From NCBI RefSeq assembly GCF_001577365.1, contig NZ_CP014513.1, positions 2,232,001 through 2,296,000 on the forward strand: DNA of 64,000 nucleotides, read 5' to 3'. This DNA is from Frondihabitans sp. PAMC 28766 (GTDB lineage: Bacteria; Actinomycetota; Actinomycetes; Actinomycetales; Microbacteriaceae). Both the position numbers and the translations under genes were made by a program. Shown one piece after another: positions 19,621-30,437 of the stretch. Under the pieces are notes generated by a model. It was not told where the DNA came from. It saw only the letters and a program-made list of their open reading frames with translations, and searched no databases. Within the stretch, counting starts at the first letter, position 1. The number at the start of each line of letters is the position of its first letter.

Positions 19621-21210
19621 ATGACGACCGTTCTCGAGAACGCCCAGCCGCGAGTCGGCGCGACCGGTGCCCCGCGCACCTACGAGGTGCGCACTTTCGG
19701 GTGCCAGATGAACGTCCACGACTCCGAGCGCCTCAGCGGCTCGCTCGAGGCCGCCGGCTACGTTCCCGCCGACGGCGCCGAGGCCGACATCGTCGTGATC
19801 AACACCTGCGCCGTGCGAGAGAACGCCGACAACAAGCTGTACGGCACCCTCGGCCACCTCGCGTCGACGAAGCGCACCCACGAGGGCATGCAGATCGCCG
19901 TCGGCGGCTGCCTCGCCCAGAAGGACAAATCCGTCATCCTCGACAAGGCCCCTTGGGTCGACGTCGTGTTCGGCACTCACAACATGGGCTCGCTGCCGAC
20001 GCTCCTCGAGCGGGCGCGGCACAACGATGAGGCGCAGCTCGAGATCCTCGAGTCGCTCGACGTCTTCCCGTCGACTCTGCCGACCAAGCGCGACTCGACC
20101 TACAGCGGCTGGGTGTCGATCTCGGTCGGCTGCAACAACACCTGCACGTTCTGCATCGTGCCGTCTCTGCGCGGCAAGGAGAAAGATCGTCGCCCCGGCG
20201 AGATCCTGTCGGAGATCCACGCGATCGTCGACGACGGCGCCATCGAGGTCACGCTGCTTGGCCAGAACGTCAACTCGTACGGCGTCGAGTTCGGCGACCG
20301 CGGCGCCTTCGCGAAGCTCCTCCGGGCTGCCGGCGACATCGAGGGCCTCGAACGCGTGCGGTTCACGAGCCCCCACCCGGCTGCCTTCACCGACGACGTG
20401 ATCGACGCCATGGCCGAGACGGCCAACGTCATGCCGCAGCTGCACATGCCGCTGCAGTCGGGCTCGGATCGCATCCTGAAGGCGATGCGTCGCAGCTACC
20501 GCAGCGAGAAGTTCCTCGGCATCCTGGACCGCGTCCGCGCCAAGATGCCGAACGCGGCCATCTCGACCGACATCATCGTCGGCTTCCCCGGCGAGACCGA
20601 AGAGGACTTTCAAGAGACTCTCCGAGTGGTCGAGGCCGCCCGTTTCGCGAGCGCCTTCACCTTCCAGTACTCGATCCGCCCCGGCACGCCGGCGGCCGAT
20701 CTCCCTGACCAGATCGCCAAAGAGGTGGTGCAAGAGCGCTACGAGCGCCTCATGGCGCTGCAAGACCGCATCTCGTTCGAAGAGAACCAGAAGCAGGTCG
20801 GCCGTCGCGTCGAGCTGCTCGTCGCCACCGGGGAAGGCCGCAAAGACAGCGCGACCCACCGTCTCTCGGGTCGCGCCGAAGACAGCCGCCTGGTGCACTT
20901 CGCCGTGCCCGAGGGGGCCGAGGCGCCGAGGCCGGGCGACGTGGTCACTGTCGAGATCACCGACGCCAAGCCGTTCTACCTCATCGCCGACGAGACCGAG
21001 TCGACGCCGTTCACGGTGCGCCGCACCCGGGCGGGCGACGCGTGGGACCGCGCGGAGGCGGCATCCTGCGCTGTCCCCGCTCACGGGAGCAGCGCCGATG
21101 CAGGAGGTCAGCCCGCCCGCGTCTCGCTGGGGCTGCCCACGGTGCGCGTGGAGACGAGCCCGAGCGTCGCCACCACCCCGATCTACGACCCGACGGACGG
21201 TCAACGCTGA
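19621..21210 (+). CDS. miaB: tRNA-2-methylthio-N6-dimethylallyladenosine synthase
   Basis: Radical-SAM methylthiotransferase modifying A37 of tRNAs after MiaA. 529 aa. Three parts are visible: the UPF0004 domain ([18 protein letters not shown], with further conserved Cys in NTCAVREN and GGCLAQ), the radical SAM core with CNNTCTFC (about residue 175), and a TRAM domain. The C-terminal about 60 residues are an unstructured extension. miaA overlaps the stop, so the two successive modification enzymes are coupled. Confidence 0.96.
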   Translation: MTTVLENAQPRVGATGAPRTYEVRTFGCQMNVHDSERLSGSLEAAGYVPADGAEADIVVINTCAVRENADNKLYGTLGHLASTKRTHEGMQIAVGGCLAQKDKSVILDKAPWVDVVFGTHNMGSLPTLLERARHNDEAQLEILESLDVFPSTLPTKRDSTYSGWVSISVGCNNTCTFCIVPSLRGKEKDRRPGEILSEIHAIVDDGAIEVTLLGQNVNSYGVEFGDRGAFAKLLRAAGDIEGLERVRFTSPHPAAFTDDVIDAMAETANVMPQLHMPLQSGSDRILKAMRRSYRSEKFLGILDRVRAKMPNAAISTDIIVGFPGETEEDFQETLRVVEAARFASAFTFQYSIRPGTPAADLPDQIAKEVVQERYERLMALQDRISFEENQKQVGRRVELLVATGEGRKDSATHRLSGRAEDSRLVHFAVPEGAEAPRPGDVVTVEITDAKPFYLIADETESTPFTVRRTRAGDAWDRAEAASCAVPAHGSSADAGGQPARVSLGLPTVRVETSPSVATTPIYDPTDGQR

Positions 21211-22178
21211 GCGAGCCCGGCCCGAGCATCGGCGAGGCTCCCGACCCGGGCCACCCGGGCAGCGACCGGTATGCCGTCGTGGTCGGTGCCACCGGCACCG
21301 GCAAGTCGGCCTTCGCCCTCGATCTCGCCGACGAGCTCGCTCGACGCGGCAGGGCGGCCGAGGTCGTGAACGCCGACGCCATGCAGCTCTACCGCGGCAT
21401 GGACATCGGCACGGCCAAGCTGCCGGTCGCCGAACGTCGGGGGATGGCTCACCACCTCCTCGACGAGCTCGACGTCACCGACGAGGCCAGTGTCGAGTGG
21501 TATCAGCGTCGTGCCCGTGAGGTGATGGCGGCGATCCTCGCGAACGGGAGCGTCCCGATCCTGGTCGGCGGGTCAGGTCTGTACGTGTCGGGCGCGATCT
21601 TCGACTTCCGCTTCCCGGGCACCGACGCGGATGTGCGCGAGAGGTACGAGACGATGCTCACCGAGGAGGGCGTCGGCGCCGTGCACCGGCTGCTCCGCGA
21701 TCGTGATCCTGCCGCCGCCGCGGCGATCGGCTCCTTCAACGGCCGCCGCATGGTGCGCGCGCTCGAGGTCGGCGAGATCACGGGCGAGCCGTTCGCAGTC
21801 GGCCTGCCCGAAGACGCCCTCACCTGGCGCAGCCCGCAGGTGGTCGGCCTCGCCGAAGAGCGGGCGATCCTCGTCGAGCGACTCGACGAGCGCGTCGACA
21901 CCATGTGGCACGACGGCCTCGTCGCCGAGGTCGAGGCTCTGCTGCCGAAGGGTCTCGAGCAGGGCGTGACTGCGAGCCGTGCGATCGGCTACGCGCAGGC
22001 CATCGCCGAGGTGCGCGGCGAGCTGAGCGCGACCGAGGCGCAGGATGCCACGAAGGCACTCACGAGACGCTACGCACGTCGGCAGGTCAGCTGGTTCCAC
22101 CGTTACCCGCGCGTGACGTGGGCGCACGCCGGCCAGCCCGAGGCCGTGCGGGCGGCCGCCGATACACTCGTCGGGTGA
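21207..22178 (+). CDS. miaA: tRNA dimethylallyltransferase
   Basis: Transfers the dimethylallyl group to A37 of tRNA. The P-loop [25 protein letters not shown] and the C-terminal [14 protein letters not shown] identify it. No ATG, GTG or TTG start precedes the first beta strand without running deep into miaB. A CTG at 21207 overlaps the miaB stop as CTGA and gives 323 aa; GTG 21279 would cut into the P-loop strand. The function is secure and the start is not. dapF overlaps the stop by GTGA. Confidence 0.9.
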   Translation: MSEPGPSIGEAPDPGHPGSDRYAVVVGATGTGKSAFALDLADELARRGRAAEVVNADAMQLYRGMDIGTAKLPVAERRGMAHHLLDELDVTDEASVEWYQRRAREVMAAILANGSVPILVGGSGLYVSGAIFDFRFPGTDADVRERYETMLTEEGVGAVHRLLRDRDPAAAAAIGSFNGRRMVRALEVGEITGEPFAVGLPEDALTWRSPQVVGLAEERAILVERLDERVDTMWHDGLVAEVEALLPKGLEQGVTASRAIGYAQAIAEVRGELSATEAQDATKALTRRYARRQVSWFHRYPRVTWAHAGQPEAVRAAADTLVG

Positions 22179-23053
22179 CCACCACCGTCCGCTTCACCAA
22201 GGGCCAGGGCACGGGCAACGACTTCGTGCTGTTCTCCGACCCCGACGCCTCGTTCGACCTCACCCCCGAGCGCATCCGCGCCCTCGCCGATCGCCGTTTC
22301 GGCGTGGGCGGCGACGGCGTGATCCGAGCCGTTCGCAGCGAGAAGCACCCCGAAGGGGCTGCGGCTCTGGCCGAGGACGAGGCCGCGGAGTGGTTCATGG
22401 ATTATCACAACGCCGACGGCAGTGTGGCCGAGATGTGCGGTAACGGCATCCGCGTCTTCACGAAGTACCTGATCGAGCAGGGGCTGACCACGCTCGAGCC
22501 CGGCGAGACCCTCGCCATCGGCACTCGGGCCGGCGTGCGAGACGTGCAGCTCAGTCGCGGCGGTTACCTCGTCGACCTGGGCCGGTGGTCGCTGACCGGG
22601 GGCGAACCCGAGGTGACGGCGCGGAGTCTGCCGGTCGCCCGACCGGGTCTCGCGCTCAGCATCGGCAACCCGCACGTCGTCGTGGCCCTGGCCGGTGCCG
22701 ACGAGCTCGACGGCATCGACCTCGGCGTCGCGCCGGTCGTCGAGCCCGTGCCGGTCGACGGGGCCAACGTCGAGTTCGTCGTGCCCGAAGAGCCCCTCGT
22801 GGCCGATGGCGTAGGTCGGATCCGCATGCGCGTGCACGAGCGAGGCAGCGGCGAGACCCTGTCGTGCGGCACCGGCGCGGCGGCGGCGGCCCTGGCGACG
22901 CGATACTGGGCCGGCCAGGGTGCGCCCGATCAGTGGCGCGTCGACGTGCCCGGCGGCACTGTGCACGTGCGGATGTTCGCGACCCAAGACGGCGAGCACG
23001 TGTCGCTCAGCGGCCCGGCCGAGCTCGTCTTCACCGGCGACCTGGTGATCTGA
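22175..23053 (+). CDS. dapF: Diaminopimelate epimerase
   Basis: Converts LL- to meso-diaminopimelate for lysine and peptidoglycan. 292 aa. Both catalytic cysteines are present: EMCGNGIR (about residue 87) and [13 protein letters not shown] (about 230). The GTG start is coupled to the miaA stop. The [14 protein letters not shown]-terminus matches actinobacterial DapF. Confidence 0.96.
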   Translation: MTTTVRFTKGQGTGNDFVLFSDPDASFDLTPERIRALADRRFGVGGDGVIRAVRSEKHPEGAAALAEDEAAEWFMDYHNADGSVAEMCGNGIRVFTKYLIEQGLTTLEPGETLAIGTRAGVRDVQLSRGGYLVDLGRWSLTGGEPEVTARSLPVARPGLALSIGNPHVVVALAGADELDGIDLGVAPVVEPVPVDGANVEFVVPEEPLVADGVGRIRMRVHERGSGETLSCGTGAAAAALATRYWAGQGAPDQWRVDVPGGTVHVRMFATQDGEHVSLSGPAELVFTGDLVI

Positions 23054-23120
23054 GGCGGGGTCTGGCGGTCGCGCCGTCGCGCGGCTAAACTGGCAGCACT
23101 ATGAAGATCTGAGACCCCAC

Positions 23121-23729
23121 CTACAGTCGAGCCGCCCTGAGCACTCGATAGCCCTTCGAAGTCGTCGTTCGCTCGACTTCGATCACGCCGGTCAGTGCTT
23201 CGTTTAGCCACTTCTGCAGCGAGTCGGCACCCAGGTTCTTCGCGACCACGAGGTACGCCTCCATGTCGATGCCGAGCCGGGGCAGCCACTGTTGCAGGAT
23301 CTCGTGGAGCACCGTCTTGCCGACCCTGATGGGCGGGTTCGACCAGATTCCGTCGAACACCACATCGTCAGGAACACCGTCGGGTGTCACGGCATTGATG
23401 TTGGTGATGCCGGCCCGCGCAGCGTTCTCGCGAAGCAGGTCGAGCACTCGCTCGTTGACGTCGACGGCCCACACGGTGGCGTCAGGCGATCGGAGAGCCA
23501 GGGTCAGGGCGATCGGCCCCCATCCACAACCCACATCCAAGAAGATGCCGTCGCGCGGTGGTTGCGGCATCTCGGCCAGGAGCACGTGCGTGCCCGGGTC
23601 GATCCGCCCGGGCGAGAAGACGCCCGCGGCGGTCGCCAGAGAGAGTGTCCGCCCCGCGAGCTCGACCGTGATCTCACGCGGTTTCAGCTCGCTGGAGGGC
23701 TTCGACGAGAAGTAGTGCTCGCTGGCCAT
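23121..23729 (-). CDS. RsmC-like SAM-dependent methyltransferase
   Basis: 202-aa class I methyltransferase of the 'small domain' (RsmC/16S rRNA m2G) type. Motif I is FLDVGCGWGPIAL and the catalytic motif is SNPPIRVGK. The N-terminus (YFSSKPSSELKPREI) is typical of the single-domain actinobacterial form. ATG 23729 is chosen over GTG 23735 because a minus-strand TAATCT ends six bases before it. A methylation target in rRNA is likely but unproven. Confidence 0.88.
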   Translation of the reverse strand: MASEHYFSSKPSSELKPREITVELAGRTLSLATAAGVFSPGRIDPGTHVLLAEMPQPPRDGIFLDVGCGWGPIALTLALRSPDATVWAVDVNERVLDLLRENAARAGITNINAVTPDGVPDDVVFDGIWSNPPIRVGKTVLHEILQQWLPRLGIDMEAYLVVAKNLGADSLQKWLNEALTGVIEVERTTTSKGYRVLRAARL

Positions 23730-23761
23730 CCCCACAGATTATCGAACCTGAAAGGTCTAAT

Positions 23762-25306
23762 GTGACTGCAATGACAGAGGACGGCACCACGAGCACGGAG
23801 CGCGAGCAGCAGGACGACGTCGTCGACCGCATCCTGCGCGGATCCGAGGCCCGTGCCGGGCTGTCCGTCTTCTCGCCCGCCCAGGCGATCCAGACCCAGG
23901 GGCTGACACGCCCCGTCGACTACCAGGGCACCCCCGGCGACGACGGCGACCAGTTCGACCGCGAAGACCGCCAGGCGCTGCGACGCGTCGCCGGTCTCTC
24001 GACCGAGCTCGAAGACGTCACGGAGGTCGAATACCGGCAGCTTCGACTCGAGAACGTCGTGCTCATCGGCGTCTACTCGCAAGGCACGCTGCAGGATGCC
24101 GAGAACTCTCTTCGAGAGCTCGCCGCGCTTGCCGAGACGGCCGGCGCCGTGGTGCTCGACGGGCTCCTCCAGCGTCGTCCGCACCCCGACCCGAGCACCT
24201 ATCTCGGCTCGGGCAAGGCGCTCGAGCTCAAGCAGACAGTGATGGCGCTCGGCGCCGACACGGTGATCGCCGACACCGAGCTGGCCCCGAGCCAGCGACG
24301 CGCGCTCGAAGACGTGGTGAAGGTCAAGGTGATCGACCGCACGGCCGTGATCCTCGACATCTTCAGCCAGCACGCCAAGAGCCGGGAGGGCAAAGCTCAG
24401 GTCGAACTCGCGCAGCTCGAATACCTTCTTCCTCGCCTTCGCGGCTGGGGTGAGTCGATGTCCCGCCAGGCCGGTGGCCAGGTCGGTGGTGCGGGCGCCG
24501 GCATGGGCTCGCGCGGCCCCGGTGAGACGAAGATCGAACTCGACCGTCGCCGCATCCACACCCGCATGGCGATCCTGCGCAAGAAGATCAAAGAGATGAA
24601 GCCGGCTCGTGTCGCGAAGCGCGCCAATCGCGTGCGCAACACGGTTCCGAGCGTTGCGATCGCCGGCTACACCAACGCGGGCAAGTCGAGCCTGCTCAAC
24701 CGGCTCACCCGGGCCGGCGTGCTGGTCGAGAACGCCCTGTTCGCGACTCTCGACGCAACCGTGCGCAAGAGCATGACCGACGACGGCCGGCCGTTCACCT
24801 ATTCCGACACCGTCGGATTCGTGCGCAACCTGCCGCACCAGCTGGTCGAGGCGTTCCGCTCGACGCTGGAGGAGGTCGAAGACTCCGACATCATCGTGCA
24901 CGTGGTCGACGGCTCGCACCCCGACCCGGCTGCTCAGCTCGCGACGGTGCGCGACGTGATCACCGAGGTCGACGGGCGAGACATCCCCGAGGTCGTCGTG
25001 TTCAACAAGAGCGACCTCGTCGACGACAGCCAGCGTCTCGTGCTGCAGGGCATGGTGCCGGATGCGATCTTCGTGTCGGCTCGCACCGGCGAAGGAATCG
25101 ACGAGCTGCGGGCCCGCATCGCCGAGCTGCTGCCGCGGCCCGAGGTCGAGCTCGACCTGCTCGTGCCCTACGACCGAGGCGAGGTGATCGCCCGGATCCA
25201 CGAGATCGGTCGCGTCGTCGACGTCGAGTACCTGCCCGAGGGAACGCGCGTCACCGCGCGGGTCTACCCGCAGGACGCCAGTGGTCTCCAGCAGTTCGTC
25301 AGCTGA
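23762..25306 (+). CDS. hflX: GTPase HflX
   Basis: Ribosome-associated GTPase that splits stalled ribosomes under stress. 514 aa. N-terminal HflX domain, then the glycine-rich linker with [13 protein letters not shown], then the G domain: G1 [12 protein letters not shown] (about residue 300), G3 DTVGF, G4 NKSD. GAAAGG lies six bases before the GTG start; ATG 23771 is an alternative. The following phosphoesterase starts inside its 3' end. Confidence 0.95.
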   Translation: MTAMTEDGTTSTEREQQDDVVDRILRGSEARAGLSVFSPAQAIQTQGLTRPVDYQGTPGDDGDQFDREDRQALRRVAGLSTELEDVTEVEYRQLRLENVVLIGVYSQGTLQDAENSLRELAALAETAGAVVLDGLLQRRPHPDPSTYLGSGKALELKQTVMALGADTVIADTELAPSQRRALEDVVKVKVIDRTAVILDIFSQHAKSREGKAQVELAQLEYLLPRLRGWGESMSRQAGGQVGGAGAGMGSRGPGETKIELDRRRIHTRMAILRKKIKEMKPARVAKRANRVRNTVPSVAIAGYTNAGKSSLLNRLTRAGVLVENALFATLDATVRKSMTDDGRPFTYSDTVGFVRNLPHQLVEAFRSTLEEVEDSDIIVHVVDGSHPDPAAQLATVRDVITEVDGRDIPEVVVFNKSDLVDDSQRLVLQGMVPDAIFVSARTGEGIDELRARIAELLPRPEVELDLLVPYDRGEVIARIHEIGRVVDVEYLPEGTRVTARVYPQDASGLQQFVS

Positions 25307-26984
25307 TTCCGGCGAGGGTGAGCCGGCTGCGAGGCCCGTTCACCCCGCCGGAACCACCCTCACCGCGACCTTCCTCCGTGTCGGCACGGGATCGAAGGGC
25401 TTCCGGAAGCACGTTCGCGCGGACGGAGAGCCCTTCATCCTGCGCTCCGATCTGGGCGGCTCACCGAGCGCCGATCGCGAGTCGACACGGCGGCCGATCG
25501 CTTCGTTCGCGCATTTCACCGACATCCACATCCAGGACAGCCAGTCACCCGAGAGGGTCGAGTACCTCGACCGGTTCCTCGACGTGCTGCCGTCGACGCC
25601 CTTCCGGGCGGCGTATCGACCGCACGAGATCCTGTCCGTGCAGGTCGCCGAGGCCACGGTCCGCGCGATCAACGCGCTGGCCGTCGGGCCCGCCACGGGC
25701 GAGCCTCTGGCCTTCGCGGTGTCAACCGGCGACGCGACCGACAACTCGCAGCTCAACGAGCTGCGCTGGGCGATCGACCTGCTCGACGGGGGCGAGGTTC
25801 GGCCGGACAGCGGGCGCATCGGCGTGTACGAGGGGGTCTCCGACCAGGATCCGGCGCGATACGACCCGAACTACTGGCATCCTGACGGCACCCCGAAGGG
25901 CGCAGTGGGCGGTGACGACGTCTACCGGCGTGCCCAGGGCTTTCCCGTCGTGCCCGGGCTGCTCGAGGCCGCCATCGCGCCCTTCGTCGCCGTCGGGCTG
26001 AAACTGCCCTGGTACACCGCTCACGGCAACCACGATCTGCTCTCTGCGGGCAACTTTCCTCGGTGGCGGTTCCTCCGTCGAGCGGCGGTCGGTGGGCGTA
26101 AGCGCGTGGCGCTGCCCGGCTTCCGGCAGCTGATCTATCGCGGGCTGCGAATCGCCCTGCGACGACCCGTCGAACACCCGCTGCTCGCCCGCACGGTGAC
26201 TTCCGACCCGGGCCGGAGGCTCGTGAATCGTGAAGAGATCGTGCAAGAGCATTTCGCGAGCCACGGCCTGCCCATCGGCCACGGCTACACCGACGACAAC
26301 CGGCGACGGAAGACCGCCTACTACGTCGCCGACGTCCCCTCCGCCGAGGGGGTGGCGCCGCTTCGCATGATCGTGCTCGACACCGTCAACGAGAACGGCG
26401 AGGCCAACGGCTCCCTCGACGCGGCCCAGTTCGCGTGGCTGCTGACGACTCTCGACGCAGAGCCGACGCGTCTCACGATGGTGGTGAGCCATCACACCGC
26501 GACGACGATGAAGAACAGGATCCAGACGCCGGCCCAGTTCGTGCGTCACGGGTTCCGTGGGCGAGTGACAGGTGACCGCCTGGTGGCCGCGCTCCACAGG
26601 CGCCCGCAGGTAGTGCTGTGGCTGAACGGCCACACGCACGAGAACATCATCCGGCCGCTCGAGGGCCCTCGCGGCGGCGGGTTCTGGGAGGTCACCACGG
26701 CTTCGCACATCGACTGGCCGCAGCAGGTGCGCACCGTCGAGCTCGCCGACAACGGCGACGGCACCCTCTCGATCTTCGCGACCGTAGTCGACAGCCTGGC
26801 GCCGATGAAGTGGAACGGCCGCATCGGCGATCCGCTCGACCTCGCCTCGCTGTCGCGCGAGCTGGCTGCCAACGATCCGCAGGAGTCGATGCGCGACGCC
26901 CGCCTCGTCGACGGCCTCCGGGGCGGCCCTCTCGATCGCAACGTCGAGTTGCTCCTGTCGATGCCACCCGGAATCGTTCTCTGA
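25281..26984 (+). CDS. Calcineurin-like metallophosphoesterase (TIGR03767 type)
   Basis: 567-aa predicted metal-dependent phosphoesterase. The metal-binding blocks occur in order: FTDIHIQD (DxH), [25 protein letters not shown] and [10 protein letters not shown]. Overall resemblance is to the actinobacterial family TIGR03767. The GTG start overlaps hflX by 26 bases; starts further in are possible because the first about 40 residues are weakly structured. I see no signal peptide. Substrate unknown. Confidence 0.85.
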   Translation: MVSSSSSADSGEGEPAARPVHPAGTTLTATFLRVGTGSKGFRKHVRADGEPFILRSDLGGSPSADRESTRRPIASFAHFTDIHIQDSQSPERVEYLDRFLDVLPSTPFRAAYRPHEILSVQVAEATVRAINALAVGPATGEPLAFAVSTGDATDNSQLNELRWAIDLLDGGEVRPDSGRIGVYEGVSDQDPARYDPNYWHPDGTPKGAVGGDDVYRRAQGFPVVPGLLEAAIAPFVAVGLKLPWYTAHGNHDLLSAGNFPRWRFLRRAAVGGRKRVALPGFRQLIYRGLRIALRRPVEHPLLARTVTSDPGRRLVNREEIVQEHFASHGLPIGHGYTDDNRRRKTAYYVADVPSAEGVAPLRMIVLDTVNENGEANGSLDAAQFAWLLTTLDAEPTRLTMVVSHHTATTMKNRIQTPAQFVRHGFRGRVTGDRLVAALHRRPQVVLWLNGHTHENIIRPLEGPRGGGFWEVTTASHIDWPQQVRTVELADNGDGTLSIFATVVDSLAPMKWNGRIGDPLDLASLSRELAANDPQESMRDARLVDGLRGGPLDRNVELLLSMPPGIVL

Positions 26985-26987
26985 TCG

Positions 26988-27019
26988 AAGGGGCGGATGT
27001 CGACCGACGTCCGCCCCTT
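26988..27019. terminator. Bidirectional terminator between phosphoesterase and lexA
   Basis: AAGGGGCGGATGTCG (26988-27002) pairs with CGACGTCCGCCCCTT (27005-27019), a 15-bp stem with one G-U pair. T-rich on one side and A-rich on the other, it can serve both convergent genes. Confidence 0.8.
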
Positions 27020-27044
27020 GTGGGCTTCGCCTTTCGCGAGCTTG

Positions 27045-27758
27045 CTAGATGGAGCGCAGTACCGCGACGACCTTGCCGAGGATCTGCGCGTGGTCGCCCA
27101 CGATCGGCTCGAAGTTCGAGTTGCGGGGTAGCAGCCAGGTGTGGCCGTCGCGCTGACGGAACACCTTGACCGTCGCCTCGTCGTCGAGCATCGCCGCGAC
27201 GATCTCGCCGTTCTCGGCGTCGCCCTGCTGGCGCACGACCACCCAGTCGCCGTCGCAGATCGCGGCGTCGATCATCGACTCGCCGACGACCTTCAGCATG
27301 AACAGCTCGCCCTTGCCGACCAGGGTGCGCGGCAGCGGCATGACGTCTTCGACCTGCTGCTCGGCTGTGATGGGGATGCCCGCTGCGATGCGGCCGACCA
27401 GCGGCACGTGGGCCGTGACGTTGTCGTCATCGTCGTCGTACCGCACGATGCGGGGCTCAGGATCGGGAGTGGCCGGGTCGGCGAGCAGCACCTCGAGGGC
27501 GCGGGGCCGGTTGGGGTCGCGGCGAATGGCGCCGGCCAGCTCGAGCTGGTTCAGCTGGTGCGTGACACTCGACAGCGAGGCGAGGCCGACGGCGTCGCCG
27601 ATCTCACGCATGCTCGGCGGGTAGCCGCGGCTGGCGATGGAGTCGCGGATGGCCGCGAGGATGAGCGACTGCTTGGCCGTTAGCGGCTTTTTCTCTCGAA
27701 GGTTCTGCCGTGCTCGGACGTCGGCGGGCTCCGTCTGGGCCTTCGTGGCGTCGCTCAT
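27045..27758 (-). CDS. lexA: LexA repressor
   Basis: SOS repressor that self-cleaves when RecA is activated. 237 aa. Winged helix at about residues 28-90 ([17 protein letters not shown]). The Ala-Gly cleavage site lies in [10 protein letters not shown], the catalytic Ser in [10 protein letters not shown] and the catalytic Lys in [12 protein letters not shown] 27758 has GAAGGAGA just upstream; the frame is open further upstream, but that part is non-coding. Two LexA-box-like palindromes lie in the divergent spacer, so lexA is autoregulated. Confidence 0.97.
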   Translation of the reverse strand: MSDATKAQTEPADVRARQNLREKKPLTAKQSLILAAIRDSIASRGYPPSMREIGDAVGLASLSSVTHQLNQLELAGAIRRDPNRPRALEVLLADPATPDPEPRIVRYDDDDDNVTAHVPLVGRIAAGIPITAEQQVEDVMPLPRTLVGKGELFMLKVVGESMIDAAICDGDWVVVRQQGDAENGEIVAAMLDDEATVKVFRQRDGHTWLLPRNSNFEPIVGDHAQILGKVVAVLRSI

Positions 27759-27840
27759 GCGTCTCCTTCTTCGAATGTCGGTGGCCCCTGGTGTACTGAC
27801 GCCATCGATCGAAACTGTATCCGGTCGAATGTCGCAGAAC

Positions 27841-27852
27841 AAACACATGTTC
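27841..27852. promoter_or_regulatory. LexA box 1 in the lexA/LysM intergenic region
   Basis: Read on the minus strand this is GAACATGTGTTT, one base from the perfect recA box. It lies about 85 bases upstream of lexA and fits autoregulation. Confidence 0.8.
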
Positions 27853-27911
27853 GAGTGTGTCGCGTGTTTTTCTGACGATTTTCGGCTAGGAGGGGTTGAA
27901 ATCGTGTCTAT

Positions 27912-27927
27912 TCGAAGATATGTTCGG
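27912..27927. promoter_or_regulatory. LexA box 2 in the lexA/LysM intergenic region
   Basis: TCGAAGATATGTTCGG matches the GAAC-N4-GTTC consensus at all but one half-site position (GAAG instead of GAAC). It lies about 85 bases before the LysM gene and probably controls it. Confidence 0.65.
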
Positions 27928-28010
27928 AACAGGTCTTCGTGAGAGGCCCCTCCCGGCCGAGAGGCCTTCTCGCGAAGCCCGACCACTTCCCTTGTTGAAA
28001 GGATTCCCTC

Positions 28011-28457
28011 ATGAGCGCAACGATCACCGCTTTCCCGTCCTTCGGTGCTTCCGGCACGTCGGACCGCGCCGGCTACCGCTCCGCTGAGATCGGCGCCGTC
28101 GTGCGCGAGACGCAGGCCCGCACCGGTGCCGGTACGCGACCGGCGCGCATGCGCCTCCACATCACGCGCCGCGGCCGCGCGGTGCTCGGCACCGTCGTCG
28201 CCGTGCCGCTCTTCGCGGTGCTCGCCGTGTTCATGCTCAGCGGCGGGGGTGCAGCGGCCTCCGGATCAGCCGGGCACATCCACTTCGAGCACGTGACGAT
28301 CGCGTCGGGCGAGACGCTCTGGCAGGTCGCCGAGCAGGTCGCCCCGAAGTCCGACCCGCGCGACGTCATCGCCGACATCGTCCAGCTGAACGACCTGCCG
28401 AGCACCGAGGTCATGGCGGGCCAGAGCATCGCGATCCCCACGCAGTACGAGCACTGA
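28011..28457 (+). CDS. LysM-domain membrane protein, likely SOS-induced
   Basis: 148 aa. A basic N-terminus (about 1-55) is followed by one transmembrane segment ([20 protein letters not shown], about 58-78) and an extracytoplasmic LysM domain ([20 protein letters not shown] to MAGQSIAIP). GAAAGGA precedes the ATG. Divergent placement from lexA matches cell-division regulators in other actinobacteria (mycobacterial Rv2719c/ChiZ with LysM, corynebacterial DivS). A role in SOS-linked cell-wall or division control is inference. Confidence 0.85.
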   Translation: MSATITAFPSFGASGTSDRAGYRSAEIGAVVRETQARTGAGTRPARMRLHITRRGRAVLGTVVAVPLFAVLAVFMLSGGGAAASGSAGHIHFEHVTIASGETLWQVAEQVAPKSDPRDVIADIVQLNDLPSTEVMAGQSIAIPTQYEH

Positions 28458-28482
28458 GCCCGGCTCGGTCCTCCCGCGCGGC

Positions 28483-28518
28483 GGCCCGCACCACCCTCGG
28501 GGGTGGTGCGGGCCTTTT
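28483..28518 (+). terminator. Rho-independent terminator after the LysM gene
   Basis: GGCCCGCACCACCC pairs perfectly with GGGTGGTGCGGGCC around TCGG and is followed by TTTT. Confidence 0.9.
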
Positions 28519-28650
28519 CGCGCCGGCTGCGCCTGCCCGTGTCGCCGCCGAAGGGCGGTGCGGTCCGGAAACGCGGCGTGCGGTGCGGACTGCGGGCGGC
28601 GGTGCACGCCGCGAGCGCGACCGGGGGAGTAACCCGCATCCTGCGCCCCA

Positions 28651-28656
28651 TAAAAT
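28651..28656 (+). promoter_or_regulatory. Predicted -10 box of leaderless hisC
   Basis: TAAAAT ends six bases before GTG 28663 and directly abuts the alternative GTG 28657, so 28663 is the better start. Confidence 0.5.
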
Positions 28657-28662
28657 GTGAGC

Positions 28663-29748
28663 GTGGCTATCTCACTCGACGACCTGCCCATTCGCGACGA
28701 CCTCCGTGGTCGGTCGCCCTACGGCGCACCGACCGACAAGGTGCCCGTCGCGCTGAACGTCAACGAGAACACGCATCCGATCCCGGAAGACGTCGCCCGC
28801 GACATTGTCGAATCGGTCGCCAAGGCCGTGCTCGAGGTCAACCGCTACCCCGACCGCGAGTTCACCGAGCTGCGCGAGTCACTGGCCCGCTACCTCGGCC
28901 ACGGCATCGAGGCCGCCGGTGTCTGGGCGGCGAACGGGTCGAACGAGGTGATCCAGCAGATCCTGCAGGCCTTCGGCGGCCCCGGGCGCACGATCCTCGG
29001 TTTCCCTCCCACCTACTCGATGCACACGATCATCGCGAGCGGCACGGGCACCGAGTGGGTCTCGGGGCAGCGCGACGCGAACTTCGAGATCTCGCCCGCG
29101 ACCGTGGTGCGAGAGATCGAGCGCGCCGACCCCGACATCGTGATCCTGTGCGGGCCCAACAATCCGACGGGCACGCCGCTCGAGCTGGCGACCATCGAGG
29201 CCGCCTACAACGCGGCCCGGGGCATCGTGCTCGTGGACGAGGCCTACGCCGAGTTCATGCCGGCCGACAAGCCGACCGCGCTCACGCTCCTCGAGGGGCG
29301 CCCGCGCCTGCTCGTCTCGCGCACGATGAGCAAGGCGTTCGCCTTCGCGGGGGCCCGGGTGGGCTACCTCGCCGCCGACCCGGCCGTCATCGACGCACTG
29401 CGCCTCGTCCGTCTGCCGTATCACCTGTCGTCGCTGACGCAGGCCGCCGCCGTGGCAGCCCTCCGTCACGCGCCGGAGATGCTGGCAATGGTCGACGACA
29501 TCAAGGGCCAGCGCGATCGCATCGTGCACGTGCTGACTGAGCTCGGCTACGAGCCGTACGAGACGTGGTCGAACTTCGTGCTCTTCGGCGGGGTCGACGA
29601 CCCGCACGCGGTGTTCGAGCAGCTGCTCGAGCGCGGCATCATCGTGCGCGACCTGTCGATCCCGGGGCACCTGCGCGTGAGCGCGGGCACCGAGGCCGAG
29701 ACCGGCGCGTTCCTCGACGCCTTGCGCGACATTAGGCTCGGGGCATGA
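28663..29748 (+). CDS. hisC: Histidinol-phosphate aminotransferase
   Basis: PLP enzyme of histidine biosynthesis, 361 aa. Fold type I features: NENTHP near the N-terminus, GPNNPTG (residues about 165), VDEAYAEF, and the PLP lysine in [17 protein letters not shown]. First gene of hisC-hisB-hisH-hisA with 4-nt overlaps. hisD, which often precedes hisC in actinobacteria, is not upstream here. Confidence 0.95.
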   Translation: MAISLDDLPIRDDLRGRSPYGAPTDKVPVALNVNENTHPIPEDVARDIVESVAKAVLEVNRYPDREFTELRESLARYLGHGIEAAGVWAANGSNEVIQQILQAFGGPGRTILGFPPTYSMHTIIASGTGTEWVSGQRDANFEISPATVVREIERADPDIVILCGPNNPTGTPLELATIEAAYNAARGIVLVDEAYAEFMPADKPTALTLLEGRPRLLVSRTMSKAFAFAGARVGYLAADPAVIDALRLVRLPYHLSSLTQAAAVAALRHAPEMLAMVDDIKGQRDRIVHVLTELGYEPYETWSNFVLFGGVDDPHAVFEQLLERGIIVRDLSIPGHLRVSAGTEAETGAFLDALRDIRLGA

Positions 29749-30437
29749 GCGAGCAGAGCACCACGTCAGACACGATCGCCCCCCAGACGATCGCTTCTGA
29801 GACGATCGCCGGCGGGACGACCGGTCGCGCAGCGCTCACGCACCGCACCGCCGCCGTCAGCCGCACGACAAGCGAGTCGAGCATCGAACTGTCCATCGAC
29901 CTCGACGGCACGGGCTCATCGTCCGTCGACTCGTCGGTACCGTTCTACGACCACCTGCTGACGGCGCTGTCGAAGCACTCGCTCATCGACCTGACTGTCA
30001 AGGCGACGGGCGACACCGACATCGACGTCCACCACACGGTTGAAGACATCGGAATCGCATTCGGGGCCGCTCTCAAGCAGGCGCTCGGCGACAAGGCGGG
30101 CATCCGCCGCTACGGCGACGCGCTCGTGCCGCTCGACGAGGCGCTGGTGCAGGCGGTCGTCGACGTGTCGGGGCGCCCGTATCTCGTGCACACGGGCGAG
30201 CCCGCGGGCTTCGAGTTCCACCTCATCGGCGGCCACTTCACCGGGTCGATGGTGCGGCACGTCTTCGAGGCCATCACCTTCAACGCCGGGCTGACGGTCC
30301 ACGTCACCGTCCAGGGCGGCCGCGACCCGCACCACATCGCCGAGGCGGAGTTCAAGGCGTTCGCCCGCGCGCTGCGTGCCGCCGTCGAGCCCGACCCTCG
30401 CGTCACCGGTATCCCGTCGACGAAGGGCGCGCTGTGA
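29745..30437 (+). CDS. hisB: Imidazoleglycerol-phosphate dehydratase
   Basis: Mn-dependent dehydratase, 230 aa. The metal-binding His clusters are [29 protein letters not shown] and [19 protein letters not shown]. The first about 30 residues are an unusual Thr/Ile/Ala-rich segment containing repeated [13 protein letters not shown] units. ATG overlaps the hisC stop. No histidinol phosphatase domain is fused. Confidence 0.95.
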   Translation: MSEQSTTSDTIAPQTIASETIAGGTTGRAALTHRTAAVSRTTSESSIELSIDLDGTGSSSVDSSVPFYDHLLTALSKHSLIDLTVKATGDTDIDVHHTVEDIGIAFGAALKQALGDKAGIRRYGDALVPLDEALVQAVVDVSGRPYLVHTGEPAGFEFHLIGGHFTGSMVRHVFEAITFNAGLTVHVTVQGGRDPHHIAEAEFKAFARALRAAVEPDPRVTGIPSTKGAL

